Of a stretch of 64,000 nucleotides of DNA, positions 46,081 to 57,822 are shown one piece after another. The translations under genes and the position numbers were made by a program. Each line of letters begins with the position of its first letter. Within the stretch, counting starts at the first letter, position 1. Under the pieces are notes generated by a model. It saw nothing but the letters and a program-made list of their open reading frames with translations. It made no database searches and was not told the origin of the DNA. The stretch comes from Sesamum alatum. Its lineage: Eukaryota > Streptophyta > Magnoliopsida > Lamiales > Pedaliaceae. The stretch spans positions 13,516,001 through 13,580,000 of the forward strand of contig JACGWO010000003.1 in NCBI GenBank assembly GCA_034509735.1, read 5' to 3'.

Positions 46081-48713
46081 AATTCAATAGAAGTACACTA
46101 GACAAATGGTGCATTCCTTCCATCTTTCTTCTTGGATTTTCCACTCTTATCTTTAGTTTGAGATAGAGCTTCATGCAACCTTGACAATATAACATACTTC
46201 TTGCCATCTTTCTCCAAAAAGTGCAACTTGATACAACAGATTGAGAATTTAGATCAAGTGGTTGTTTTGGATATACTTGTTGTCTCCCACTCCATCTTGG
46301 TGGTGCTCTGATATTAACCTCGGAGACTGGTTGTTGCAGAAGCGTTAGTGGTAGTGGGTTGTTGTCAGTTTTTGGTGAAGGATGTTTGAAAGTAGTGCCT
46401 GAAGTTGGGTGATGAGGTGTTGAAGGCTTGTAAGCTGGCAACCACGGCCGGTTGTGGGCTAGTGCTTTAAAGGGTAGTGGTTTATGTTCTTAAAGGATGC
46501 TGCTTTAGGTATCTGTAAACAGAAAGAATATCTTAGCCACTCAATATTTTGGCCACTATAAACAAAATCATTCTCCTTAGTACTTACTGATGGTGTTTCT
46601 TGGCTGCTTTGCATTGTGGCTTGGCAATCTGATGGTGGATTAATTTGTTTCTTGCCTTTGTCCATGGACTTAGTAACATGCATGGTAAAAACTTTCATTA
46701 ATAACATCAACAAGTACAAGTAGTTGTTATAAAATGATATTATCTTGCCTTCAATGTTTTCCTTGTTTGAATTTCAGGTTGGTTGATTGCTAAGTTGGGT
46801 GATGAGGTGTTGATTGCTTGTCCTGTCACTGGACTAAATGCATCAGCTGCATTGGTTTCTGACTGCTGCTTCTTCAGTGGACATTTTATTGTATTATGTT
46901 TCTCTTTTTTTTTTTTTTTTCTGTTTCATCACAACCTCATCAGATTCTTTTCTTCTTGATTTGGGAGGCCTACCAGCCCCTCTACCAAAGTTCGGTGACA
47001 AAGGAGGGATGGAATGAGTCTCAACCCACAATTCTCTCCCAACCACAGGCAAAATTGCTGACTTATAAACATTCTTATAAACTGCCACTGAATAGCATTT
47101 ATGCACATAATCAATTGAATCACAACCTTTGCATAGTATGGCACTACAAGCATGCTTACATGGGATTCCATTCAAACCCCATTTCCTACAAGAACAACTT
47201 CTCTTCTCTAAATTCACAGAATGTTGAGAACCATCAAAACAGTTTAGTTGCCAATGAGTAGAGTCAACCTTTATAGGAATACAATCAGCAGATTTCTCAA
47301 TATTTTTCTCTACAATTTTGGCAATCTTTGGACACAAAACACCATCGCATTTTAGTTTTGCTCTGTCCCTATTCTCTAGCAATCTTTTCATCAAATACTC
47401 TCTGATCCATTCAAACATAGTGACAACAAGTTTCTCTCTAGCATCCAAAATGTTGGAGTTAAAGGTTTCACATAAATTGTTCAACAAAACATCACACTTG
47501 AAATTGGTTTTGAAGTGTGATCTACTCCATTCAGTTGGGTTTTTATCCTCAAACCACTCAGTTGCAGTTTTATCCAGTAGAGCCATCTGTGTCATGCAAC
47601 TTCTGAATTCATCAACAGTACTAGCCCTTGCAGCCTTCCACAAATAATTTTTAAATGCCAAACCCCTTCATCACTGTATGAATTGCATTCCTAAATTCTG
47701 TCTTAGTGCTGAAGATCATACCTAATTCAAAGGTAGGATCATATTGTTCAACTGGATTAAAGACAATCTGTCTCATTCCTATGTCATCTTCATCAGACCC
47801 TTTACAGCTCTCAAACTCTTCTTCATCCCTAACAAGGTCTTCTTCACCAGATTCATTGTTATCCCCTCCATCATCTTTGTTTTTATCAATTTTCTCTTTC
47901 ATATTCAAGTCTTCTACCTCTCTTTCTATTTTTTTTTTCTAAATCCTGTTCATCACTGTACTCTTCAGTTTTTTGAGGATTTGCTTCATCATTTCTCAAA
48001 TCAAAATCACTATCTTCAAATGAATCAGATTCATTCAGATTTTCATCCTTTTCACTTAACCCCCTCCTGATTTTGTGCACTACATTCACCAGCCTGACTA
48101 CCCATTACATTGCCATCAACCTCAACATATATATATCGATTTCAACATCAGGAGTATTACCCGCACAAATATTAAACAACATCTTATCAATAGTTACCCT
48201 GTGATACCCCTCACCAACCTTCACGTAATAGGTTCTATTACCAAAATATCCAACCTCCCCAACCATCCTATGCAGTTCTGATATAGAAATTTCATACACA
48301 TCCACATAATCAAATTTGAAGATTACATTCCCCCCAAAATGTAATGTAATAGTTGCCAATTATGTATCATTGCAGTCTGTAAAAATACAAAACAGACACA
48401 AAAAAATCACAAAATATTGTTGAAAATTGGGATCCACTACATAAACAACCAAAGGAAAAAAAAGAAAACACCATAGGACCACAACCAACATGCACGGACA
48501 GCTTCAGACAAAAACTAAAGGATAGGGTTGCATTACATGGACCACATAATGAATACAAAAATGAGAGTGTTCCTCGCAATACAAACATTGTATCATATTT
48601 TATACGAAACATAGAATCATTCCTCGAACTAAACAAAACCCATTCAAAGTTTTAGAAAGCATACCGTACGGAGCTGGAGGAAAATCAATTAAATCAGTGT
48701 CCCGTAGTGGCAT
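46081..48713 (-). pseudogene. MURA-like transposase, catalytic domain deleted
   Basis: The start is ATG 48713 (MPLRDTDLIDFPPAPYG), exon 1 ending at 48665. Exon 2 begins at 48376 with the N-terminal PB1-like region (ATITLHFGG, DYVDVYEISISELHRMVG), but has a TAA just before LATITLHF. An acidic linker in two shifted frames follows (to about 47750), then the MuDR N-terminal domain (DPTFELGMIFSTKTEFRNAI, near 47720). At about 47650 the sequence jumps directly to the region after the DDE domain (LAFKNYLWKAARASTVDEF). The SWIM zinc finger is intact (CSCRKWGLNGIPCKHACSAI, near 47150-47200). The basic tail (GRGAGRPPKSRRKE) and further C-terminal pieces extend to TAG near 46104. The central catalytic part of several hundred residues is missing. 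Confidence 0.85.
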
Positions 48714-48885
48714 TGTGGTGAAGCCCTGCGTTTTTCTCCAATAAACACTCAGAATTTATCCCTCACTCAAAGAACTAGAAGAATGAATGGTGTTTCGGTC
48801 GAAGGGGGATTTGGGGATTTTAGGGTTAACAAAATGATTTTAGATTTTTAGAACTTAACAACAAATTAGCCTATTTTCCCCCCTC

Positions 48886-49107
48886 TGCCACGTCGGATGC
48901 CACATAGGATGCTAACTGGTTAAAATTTGCCCAGTAAGCACCCAGGACCCTAATGCCCAATTTGTTTTCTTGATTTCCGGCCAATTTTGATCGGCAGGAC
49001 CAAAATTGTCACAAAATTAATACATAGAGGACTAACAATGCCAGACCAGTATTTAGAGGACTAATTTTGCCACCCCCATACTTACGGGACTAATTTGCAA
49101 TTTTGCC
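48886..49107 (-). repeat. MULE right terminal inverted repeat
   Basis: Inverted counterpart of 44873-45108. Likely also the promoter region of the transposase gene, whose ATG is at 48713. Confidence 0.9.
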
Positions 49108-49772
49108 TATTCTTTTCTTGAGAATGAAGGTAGTTTTGAAACTTAATCAATTATGAAATTGTGAATCTAAACGTCGTTATAATCACATTTTATAAAATTA
49201 GTCCTTTCATAATTAATTATCTTTTAACCAATTATACAACTGATGAGCAAAACTTAACAATGTGGTTTTATTTTTTTGCGGATTCGCATGTATTTTTATT
49301 TTTTAGGTGGTGTGTTGAATTTATTTAAATTTCCATTATTTTTAAATGAAAAAATGGATCTAAAAACTTTATTTCTTTAATAATAATTTAATTATTATTA
49401 CTAATCTCATTTATTATTTTAATTTTAAATGGGTTTTGATCAATAATATTTCATGGCGCCCAATATCTATATTATTTTTGTATACTTGCATTGCATAATA
49501 AATGTGTGATTTGCCGATAGAAGAAGCTTTGAAGATGAATCGAAATTATAATTACATTACAAGTTTTAATTTTTTTTTGAAAATACAATGATATTATTAA
49601 AGCAACCAACAGACTATAACAAAGTTCAACGCGCATTACAATAATATATTGTTAATTATTCACAATTAATATATCAATTATCAATATTGACTATTCATGA
49701 TTAATCAACAAATATTATTAAAATAGAATAGCGCAAATTAGTTGGATCCAAATTCATGAACCTAAATATATA
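49108..49772. other. gene-free AT-rich spacer between two transposons
   Basis: No features beyond AT-rich sequence and T homopolymers. Confidence 0.55.
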
Positions 49773-50145
49773 TGATGGTGTGTGATTCGGGAAGTGATTA
49801 GCCTAAGCACGTTAACTCGAAGTAACGTCGCGAATTAATGCAAAAGTAGAAAATAGAAAGCTTGATTTCTATAAATGAAGTTCACATATCTTTACAAATG
49901 AATTTCTCCCCCTATTTATAGTAAATTACATGGGGTGAAGATACAATTTCGTCCCTCAACTACCCTCAATCTAACGGCATGGATTTAATTGCCGAGGGCA
50001 CCTTGGTAATTTGGCGTTCCCCACTCCTTGTGTAACTTCCTTCAAGTAACCGCCGTCAACTTCCATAGATGTCATTGTTGTAAATTCTTTGACATCTTGA
50101 GGGCATTTTAGTAATTTCTCCTATCTTGATTTCCAATCACTATCA
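49773..50145 (-). repeat. gypsy 3' LTR
   Basis: Left copy on the + map, the 3' LTR of the - strand element. It contains a TATA-like CTATAAATAG (inverted, near 49913-49922). Just outside it, GAAGTTGAGGGGCTAC (inverted 50146-50161) is the candidate polypurine tract. Confidence 0.95.
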
Positions 50146-50307
50146 GTAGCCCCTCAACTTCCAAATATTTCTGGAAATTTGGAAGTTCTAACGGATAAGT
50201 TGATTCTGACTCTGTTTCTTCTTTTTAATAGTAGTCCTTTTTAGCTCGAAGTCTTTTCCTTTTGGGACTTTTCTCCAGACGAGTCCTTCTTCTGCTGGGG
50301 TCTTCTT

Positions 50308-52693
50308 TTGTCAGGATTTTTTGCTTCCTATATAAACTTGTTGTATCATCCTAAGTTCTTCATCTGGTTCCATATTTCTTTTTCATCTCTCCTATCTTCA
50401 AGAAAATGTCGAAGCGTATCGGCTCGGGTATTTAGCTCCTTGTCTCTTTTCCTGCAATATACATATTTTTTGCTTTTTATTTCTGTCTCCAAAAACACAT
50501 CCATCCTTAGTCCGAATACCAAAAAAAACTTTGTTATTCCGAAAAGAAACCTTTAGGATATGTCGAGCAATCAACGGAGTGACGAAGTACGTGAGGGAGA
50601 ACTTGGACGCCAGGTCGGGGAACGCCCCAACCCGGCGCTAGGCACTCCGCCTCGACCAGAGTTTGGCCGAGGTGTCAAGGCACCTCACCTCGGCCAGATC
50701 CCAGTCGAGGCGATGCGCCTCGGCCAGACCCCGGCCGAGGCGCTGATCCTGGGTCGGACCCTGATCTTGAGGCGTCTCTCTCGCCTCCTTCTGTTCCTCT
50801 CATTCGTCCGGACATTATGGATTTTGATCATGAGGTGATTGAAGCGATCCGGAATCTCCTATGTGTCCCTTTCTTTCTCCAAATCCTTCCTTTGAGTCGA
50901 GCTCGCAAGAAACTCTTCCACTTTTATCTCCCCTTGCAGCTGACCTAGTTGATTCTGGTTTAGACAGAACTGAGTCCTCTTCAGCCGCCCACTCCAAGTC
51001 CCGTTGTTGTATTATGGACGTTGAAAATTGTCATAATCGCGTAAGTCCTGAAGAGTTCCGTCTTCCTGAGGCTAACATCAATGCCTCTTCCGAGTTCACC
51101 CTTCTATTGCCTAGTGTTAACGATAGGATCAAACTCCCTCCTCCTGGGTTCTTCACGGCGTACCTATCTTTCTTCGCTTTCGGTCTTACACTTCCTCTAC
51201 ATCCTCTACTACTTAAAATCATCACCTGCACTACCTTGAGCATCAGCTAATTTACCCCCAACTCCCTCGTATGCTTTAGGGGGGTTCCTCCAGCGCTTTA
51301 AGGAACTTGATTTGACCCCTTCCTTCGAGGCCTTTTACTCCTTATTTACGGTCAGAAAGGTTTCCAACGACTCCTACTTCTACTTCTAGCCCCAGGGGGG
51401 TTGCAAAATTCTTGAGGGTGGTGTTTCTTCGAAAGGTCCCTGGAAAGAAAAATTCTTATACGTAAAGGACCTAGCTTGGGGGTTCGCAGCTCCTTGGGGA
51501 GTCGCCCTTTGTGCCCGACCCCATCCCTGATCTTCGTCTGTCCTTCATTGGGGTTGGGCTGTTCGACCAACTTTTTGATGTCAAAACTTTAGGGCCTGCC
51601 GGTACCTGATTCTATCTTTTATGCATTCTACTTGCTTTGAAATTTTTTTTACACTACCTCATTCCTTTGTTGATTCCTTGCAGGAAAGAAAATCTCCGTC
51701 CATGACGTCTATCGCTTCCGCGAGAAGGAAAATGTTTCAAGGCCCCGCAACCCTCCTCCGCCCCCCTCGAGGAGGGGGGGAAAGCAGTCGTCGGGCCTCT
51801 CCTCCTGCTCGGGCTAGGGATCCTCCTGGAAACTCAACTCGCCATGAAGGGCGCTCCTCCCCCCCTCCTGAAGGCAGTGCTTCCAAACGCCCTCGGGAAG
51901 GTGAAGCAGCCCCCCCCCACGCCATGGGGCCAGAAAAGGCCTTTTTACTTACGAGATGAACAGGCAAGGGAACATCTCTTCTTTTTGGGATGCTGCTGAC
52001 GTTGACCTTGCCCACAAAAATTCAAGGGACCTAGTGAGCCTTTATGATGTGACGCTCCTTGGTGCCCTCCCAAGTGGCACTCTTACTCGGCTTATGCAGG
52101 GTGAAGCTGCTAGGGTATATTTCTTCTTATATTTCGTACTTGTGCTTCATCATCTTATCTCTTATGTGTCTAATTGAGGGGTATGTTCTCAGGTTATCAA
52201 CTTAGCTGAATCTACTGAGCTACGGCTAAGCAATTATGAGAAGGAGATTCAGCGACTGAAGGACGCTCTTGAAGATGCAAGAAAAGACTTGGGGCGTTGT
52301 CAAGGAGAGCTTAAGGTTGCTTCTACTGAACAAATTAAATGGAAGGATTGCTTTAATCGGAAGATTGCTTCGGGGAAGACCTTCCTGAAATCCGATGTGG
52401 GCAAGGCCTATTTGGAGTGTGTGTGGGACGACTTCAAAGAGAAGTATGTGGGTTCAGAAGAGTTCCACCAAGCTGTCCTTGGTAAGGCGAGCGAGGTATA
52501 TGACCAAGTGATTAGGCAATTTCGCTCCACGCTGAGGAACAGTGGTCGCTATGGTGATGAAGATTTCATATTTCTCGATCCCAAGGTTCCTAACGAGGAT
52601 GGAGACGAAGATGGGAAAGGCCACGTTGCTGATGATGTGCTTGATGAGACTCCTGCTAATGGAATCCCCTCCTCTGCCATAGAGAAGAACTAG
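50308..52693 (+). pseudogene. antisense ORF of gypsy element (Transposase_28-like), broken
   Basis: Coding sense is opposite to gag-pol. A start is plausible at ATG 50560 (MSSNQRSDEV). Near 51085-51230 the peptide SEFTLLLPSVNDRIKLPPPG followed by FFTAY and GLTLPLHPLL matches the family long annotated as putative gypsy-type transposon (Transposase_28). A charged segment rich in RPPRGGGESSRR and coiled C-terminal parts follow (IKWKDCFNRKIASGKTFLKS, near 52335). The last frame ends at TAG 52691-52693 with an acidic tail. Stops and shifts separate the parts, though introns could explain some gaps. Antisense ORFs in this place are known in Tat elements; the role is unknown. Confidence 0.7.
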
Positions 52694-53327
52694 ATCTAGA
52701 CTTAGGATTTATTTATTACTATTACTTTATTGTTCGAATTCCCTTTTCGTAGGTTCAAAAAATGTCTTAGGATTACTTAGCTTATTTCTTTGAACTTGAA
52801 TTCTTAGGATGCTTTTCTCCCTTTTGAACATTAGTCTTTTAATAAAAAAATTATTTGTTTGTCATTCTTTATATTTAAGCCTTATGCTACACATTAATAT
52901 CAAAAAAATCTCAATGCACGGGGCAATCCCCCCTTTTTCTTACTCAATATTTAATGCTCGGGGCAATCCCCCTCTTTTTGGTAAAGTTATACATGTGAGG
53001 GGCAATCCCCCTATTTTTGGTAAAAGTTATATATGTGAGGGGCAATCCCCCTATTTTTGGTAAAATTATATATGTGAGGGGCAATCCCCCTCTTTCATGT
53101 GATGTTCTAGATATAAGGGGCAATCCCCCTCTTGACAAAAGAGTGATGTGAGGGGCACTCCCCTCTTGATACTGAAACATAAACGTGAGGGGCCATCCCC
53201 CTCTTCCAAAAATAAAATACGGAAATAACAAACTCATCATCAGGAAACAACACTTTATTATTATAATTGAAGGTTACAAAAGCTCTTAAACTAAAAATAT
53301 TTACAACTGTTCAAACGAAAAAAGAAA
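52694..53327. repeat. spacer with GGGGCAATCCCC minisatellite
   Basis: Between the stops of the antisense ORF (52693) and of pol (53328), eight copies of a GGGG-N4-CCCC core lie at about 52920, 52960, 52999, 53039, 53078, 53117, 53152 and 53189, spaced 35-40 bp. The loops vary (CAAT, CACT, CCAT) while the G and C arms stay. Intervening sequence such as TTTTTGGTAAAATTATATATG repeats in the middle copies. Expansion of tandem repeats in the 3' untranslated region is known for Tat elements. Confidence 0.9.
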
Positions 53328-56300
53328 TTAAGCGAAGTACTTCTTTAAGTTGACCACGTTCCATGTGCGCGGTACTTCCTTTCCATCCAACTTTTGCAGG
53401 CGGTAAGTTCCTTTTCCCACTATCTCAATCACTTGAAATGGCCCAATCCATTTGGTGTCGAGCTTCCCAATGTTTCCCGTTGCATTAGCCCTTCGCAATA
53501 CGAGGTCGCCTACTTGAAAAGCCCGATGTCGAACTCAATCATTGTAAGCTCTTGCCATCAACGTTTTATACGCTTCAATCCTGACGTTCGCATTGCTCCT
53601 TAGTTCTTCTAGAAAGTCCAGGTCGACTCGCCTTTCACTACCGTTGCTAGTCGGCTCGTAGCACTTCACCCTAAATGTCTCCTCTCCAATCTCTACCGGG
53701 ATAACAACCTCAGTCCCGTAAACCAGACTAAACGGGTTTCTCCCGTGCCTCGTTGCGGGGTGGTCCGATATGCCCACAAGACTCCCGGAAGCTCTTCTAC
53801 CCAATTACCTTTGGCATCTTCCAGCCTCATCTTCAAATTCTGGAGGATTATTCGGTTGGTTACCTCTGCCTGTCCATTAGACTGGGGCGTTGCTACTGAA
53901 GCGTAATACTGCTTTATCTTCAGCTCTTGACACCACTGACGGAATTTGGACCCTTGGAACTGCGTACCATTATCCATCACGAAAGCCCTGGGAATGTCGA
54001 AGCGACATATGATGTTCTTCCACACAAACTTTATGACTTCTTTCTCCATGATCATGCTTAACGCCTCTGCCTCCACCCGCTTCGAGAAATAATCTACTGC
54101 AACGAGCAAGTACTCTCATTGGCCTGTTGCTCGGGGGAGTTTCCCGACTATATCCATCCCCCATTGATCGAATGGGCAAGAGCTTAACAATAGTTGCATA
54201 TCTGCTGCTGGAACGTGAGTGACATTATCATGTTCTTGGCACTTTCGGCATTTCCTCACTAAGTCTCCAGCGTCTGCCTGCATGGTTGGCCAAAAGTATC
54301 CTTGTCGCAAAGCTTTGCGCCACAAATCTTTCCATCCGGAGTGGTTGCCACAACTCCCTTCGTGAATTTCTCTCAGGACATATTCCGCCTTGTCTTTGCT
54401 TATGCACTTGAGATATGGCTGCGAAAATCCTCTTTTTTCAATTCTCCGTTGATCAAGGTGAACCCGGCTGCCCTTGTGCGGATTGCCTTTGCTTCCTTAG
54501 GATCTTGGGGTACTTCTCCAAATTTCAGATACGCTTCTATCTCCTCCATCCACCCTGATGAAGTTCCTTTCACCATCAAGACTTCATTCCCATCCACGTC
54601 CACGTCAGGATACTCTTAGTTCAGCAAAGTTATCCTCCTGCTTCCCAGGGGAGCCAATGAGCTGGCCAGCTTAGCAAGTTGATCTGCTTCTTCATTCTCC
54701 GCCATCGGGATTTGTTCTAAAGTGAAAGCGTCGAATTTTTTCTTCACTGCTTGAATTCTTGCCAGGTACTTGGCCATTTGCTCTCCGTTGGCCTCGAATT
54801 CCCCGTTCATTTGCCTGACCACCAGCTGGGAATCACTATACACCCTCACGTGTTTTGCCCCGGCCGCAAAGGCCAACTTCCCCCCTGCAATGAGGGCTTC
54901 GTACTCTGCTTCATTATTCGAGGCAGCGAAACCAAGTCGGATGGCATAACGCAGCATGTCCCCATGCGGGCTCTCAATTAATATTCTCAGACCGCTACCT
55001 TGAGATGTGGATCAACATTCAACGAACATCCTCCAACACTTCGTTTCTTGCGTGCCCTTTTCTTCCGTCAACTCGGAAATAAAGTCTGCCAACGCTTGCG
55101 CCTTGATTGCAGGCCTAGGCTGATATTCGATGCCGTGCTCACTTAGCTCCACCGATCACTTTACCATCCTCCCAGATGTGTTGGGATTGCTAGCACCATT
55201 TTCAAGGGTTGATTCGTCAATACTACCACGGGGTGCGATTGAAAAAAGGGACGCAACTTCCTTGATGCTGTTATCAAGGCCAAGGCAACCTTCTCTATCT
55301 GGGCGTATCTTTCCTCTGGCCCCTGCAGGGCCTTGCTCGCATAGTATACTGGTCGGTGTTCGCGCCCTTCTTCTCTCACGAGAACTGAACTTATTGCGCC
55401 TTCTGAAATAGATAGATACACGACAGGGTCTCTCTGGGCTCCAGCTTTGTCAGCAGGGGTGGTGAAGTAAGATATCTCTTCAAATCCTCAAAAGCAGCCT
55501 GACACTGCTTCGTCTAAGAAAAACCTTCCACCTTTCTCAACACCTTGAAGAATGGAAGTCCCTGTTCTGAAGACTTCGAGATAAAACGATTAAGTGTCGC
55601 TATCCGCCCTATCAACTTCTGGACTTCTTTTATCGTATGGGGAGGTTGCATTTTCATGATAGCCTCAATTTTTTCTGGATTCGCCTCTATCCCTCTCTGA
55701 GAGACCATGAACCCGAGGAACTTCCCCCCCTAAACTCCAAAAGTGCATTTCGCGGGATTCAACTTCATCCGATACTTCTTCAAAGTGCAAAAGCATTCCT
55801 TAAGATCTTTCACATGGTCTTCCCTCCTACGACTCTTGACCAACATATCATCTATATATACTTCCATGTTTCTTCCTATCTGCTCCCGGAACATGCCATT
55901 TACCAACCTCTGATATGTGGTGCCCGCGTTCTTCAAACCGAACGGCATAACTCTATAGCAATATGTCCCTTGCTCAGTAACGAAACTTGTCTTTTCCTGG
56001 TCCTCATGTGCTAACTGAATCTAGTTATACCCTTGAAATGCATCTAGGAAGCTCATTAACTCGCACCCTGAAGTTGAGTCAGTAAGTGCATCAATCCTAG
56101 GTAAGGGGTATGAATCTTTGGGGCAGGCTCAATTTAAGTCAGTGAAATCTATACACATCCTCCACTTTCCATTGCTTTTCGGAACTAGGACCACATTGCC
56201 AGCCACTCGGGGTAATATACAGGTCGAATATAGTCGACTTGAAGCAGCTTCTCGACTTCCTCACCAATTATCTTGTTCCTATCCACCCCGAACGCCCTCC

Positions 56301-57822
56301 TTTTCTGCTTTACTGGTTTTGCCTTCGGGTCTGCGTTAAGTTTATGGACCATGATCTCGGAGTCTATCCCTTTCATATCAGACAACTCCCATGCAAATGC
56401 CTCAACAAATTCTTGTAAAAAATCGATGATGACGCGCTCTAACTGCGCGCTCAGCAATGACCCGACTTTCAACGCCTTCGTGGGATCACCCAGGAGCTCC
56501 ACTATTTTGATCTCCTCGAAGACCTCCATTCCTTCCTCCTCAACTTTCCTCTTTTTGGCTTCTCTTCGGGCCTCCTCTCTTTGCTCCTCCCAGGAGTTTC
56601 CTTTATCTGGCTCACCAAGGTACATCCCAGGGGACTCCCTTGTTGCAACCAAACTTCTACTGCCCTTGCCTTTCCCCTCAGGGACATCTATTGGCTTCTT
56701 TAAAATACTGGCGTAACATTCTCTTGCTTGCTTCCTGTCCCCCACCACCTCTCCTACGCCTTCAGGTGTTGGGAATTTTACCTTCATGTGGTACGTAGAT
56801 ATCACAGCCTGAAAGAGATTCAAACTCGGTCGCCCAAGGATCGCATTGTAAGCAGAAGGTGTATCCACCACCAGAAACTTAACAAACTTTATTACTCGCC
56901 TCCGGTATGTCCCTATCGATATTGGCAACGTGCTCTCCCCTAATGGCGCGACTACATCTCCGCTGAAGCTGGTCAAGGGGTATTGACGGGCGTGAGTTGC
57001 ACATTATCGATCCTCATCTGAGAAAAGGCTTTGTGAAAAAGGATATCTGCTGAACGTCCACTATCTATTAAAATCTTCCTCACCCAAAAGTTGGATACTG
57101 AGGCTGCCACAACTATCATATCATTGCAGGAGGGAAGGCTCCCCTCCAAGTCTTTGTCATCAAAAACTATCTCTCCCCTGGAGTGTGCTCGAGGTATCTC
57201 CTTGAACTCACTGTAGGAAACCTGGTTGGCAACGTACCCCACTGCTCTCACGGCAGCTTTCCTGGCTCGCCCCGAGTCCCCTCCTGCTGGTCCTCCTGAA
57301 ATGACTCCAATCACTCCAGCGGTCGGGAAGGTTATCTTTTGTCTCCTGGTCTGCCTCCACTTTAACCCCCATCTCGAGGCGGGGTGTCGTTTGCTTACTT
57401 TTGCGGGGGACCTTCCGGGGCTCTTGCTTCAACTTTCCCACAAATTTCTTCAGGTAACCTCTCCTGATGAGTTTCTTAATTTCATTCCTCAAATGGTGGC
57501 ATTCCTCAGTGTTGTGGCCTCGATCCTTATGAAAGTGGCAGTACTTGTCAGATTTCATTATCTGAGGATTGTCCTTCATCGGATAGGGCCATCTTACTAG
57601 CCCTTGTTGTTCAGCCATGGCGAGAACTTGAACTCGCGGAGCACTCAACGGGGGATACCGTACCAAATTCCCCGGCAGCGATGGCTTGCATTCCCGTCTG
57701 ACCCCCTCTAACCTGGGGGGAAATTTCCTTTCTTCGTCATCAGCCTTCCGTTTGAGGGGATTTGCTGGATGTATTCCCACTGTCTCTTCTATCCTGATGT
57801 ATTTCTCTGCTCTTAGCAGCAA
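53328..57822 (-). pseudogene. gypsy pol (Tat type): protease, RT, two RNase H, integrase, broken
   Basis: The protease has KILIDSGRSADILF near 57060 (D-S-G) and the conserved block YNAILGRPSLN near 56840. Reverse transcriptase continues from DYIRPVYYPEWLA near 56200 through a frame change to MPFGLKNAGTTYQRL near 55945 and the YIDD box near 55860. RNase H 1 lies near 55420-55180 (REHRPVYYASKAL). A second, archaeal-like RNase H lies at 54957-54640 (NNEAEYEALIAG, VYSDSQLVV, ENEEADQLAKLA). Integrase has the zinc region CRKCQEHDN near 54240, DYFSKRVEAEA near 54095, VMDNGTQF near 53985 and NGQAEVTNR near 53880. The tail WIGPFQVIEIVGKGTYRL ends KKYFA at 53328. Multiple stops and shifts. Confidence 0.9.

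Larger units (their letters stand above)
44873..49107. mobile_element. Mutator-like element (MULE) with long TIRs
   Basis: Both ends start GGCAAAATTG and form inverted repeats of about 230 bp (44873-45108 and 48886-49107), mostly alike with scattered substitutions and small indels. The flanks are TATTTTTTT and TATTCTTTT, 8 of 9 identical, the 9-bp duplication typical of Mutator. Inside are a GRF-type zinc-finger gene on + and a MURA-like transposase on -. The two are convergent, each starting near one TIR, as in MuDR. The transposase lacks its catalytic domain, so the copy is nonautonomous. Confidence 0.93.

Noticed and set aside
47318..48070. Several open frames on + opposite the transposase
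   Set aside because: They are complements of the SWIM and linker regions with no family features.
52918..53205. CRISPR-like array of regular repeats
   Set aside because: The spacing is regular, but the intervening segments are themselves similar, the repeat is only 12-14 bp and the context is a plant retrotransposon.
56273..56716. 147-codon frame on + across the gypsy pol region
   Set aside because: Antisense shadow of the protease-RT linker coding on the - strand.
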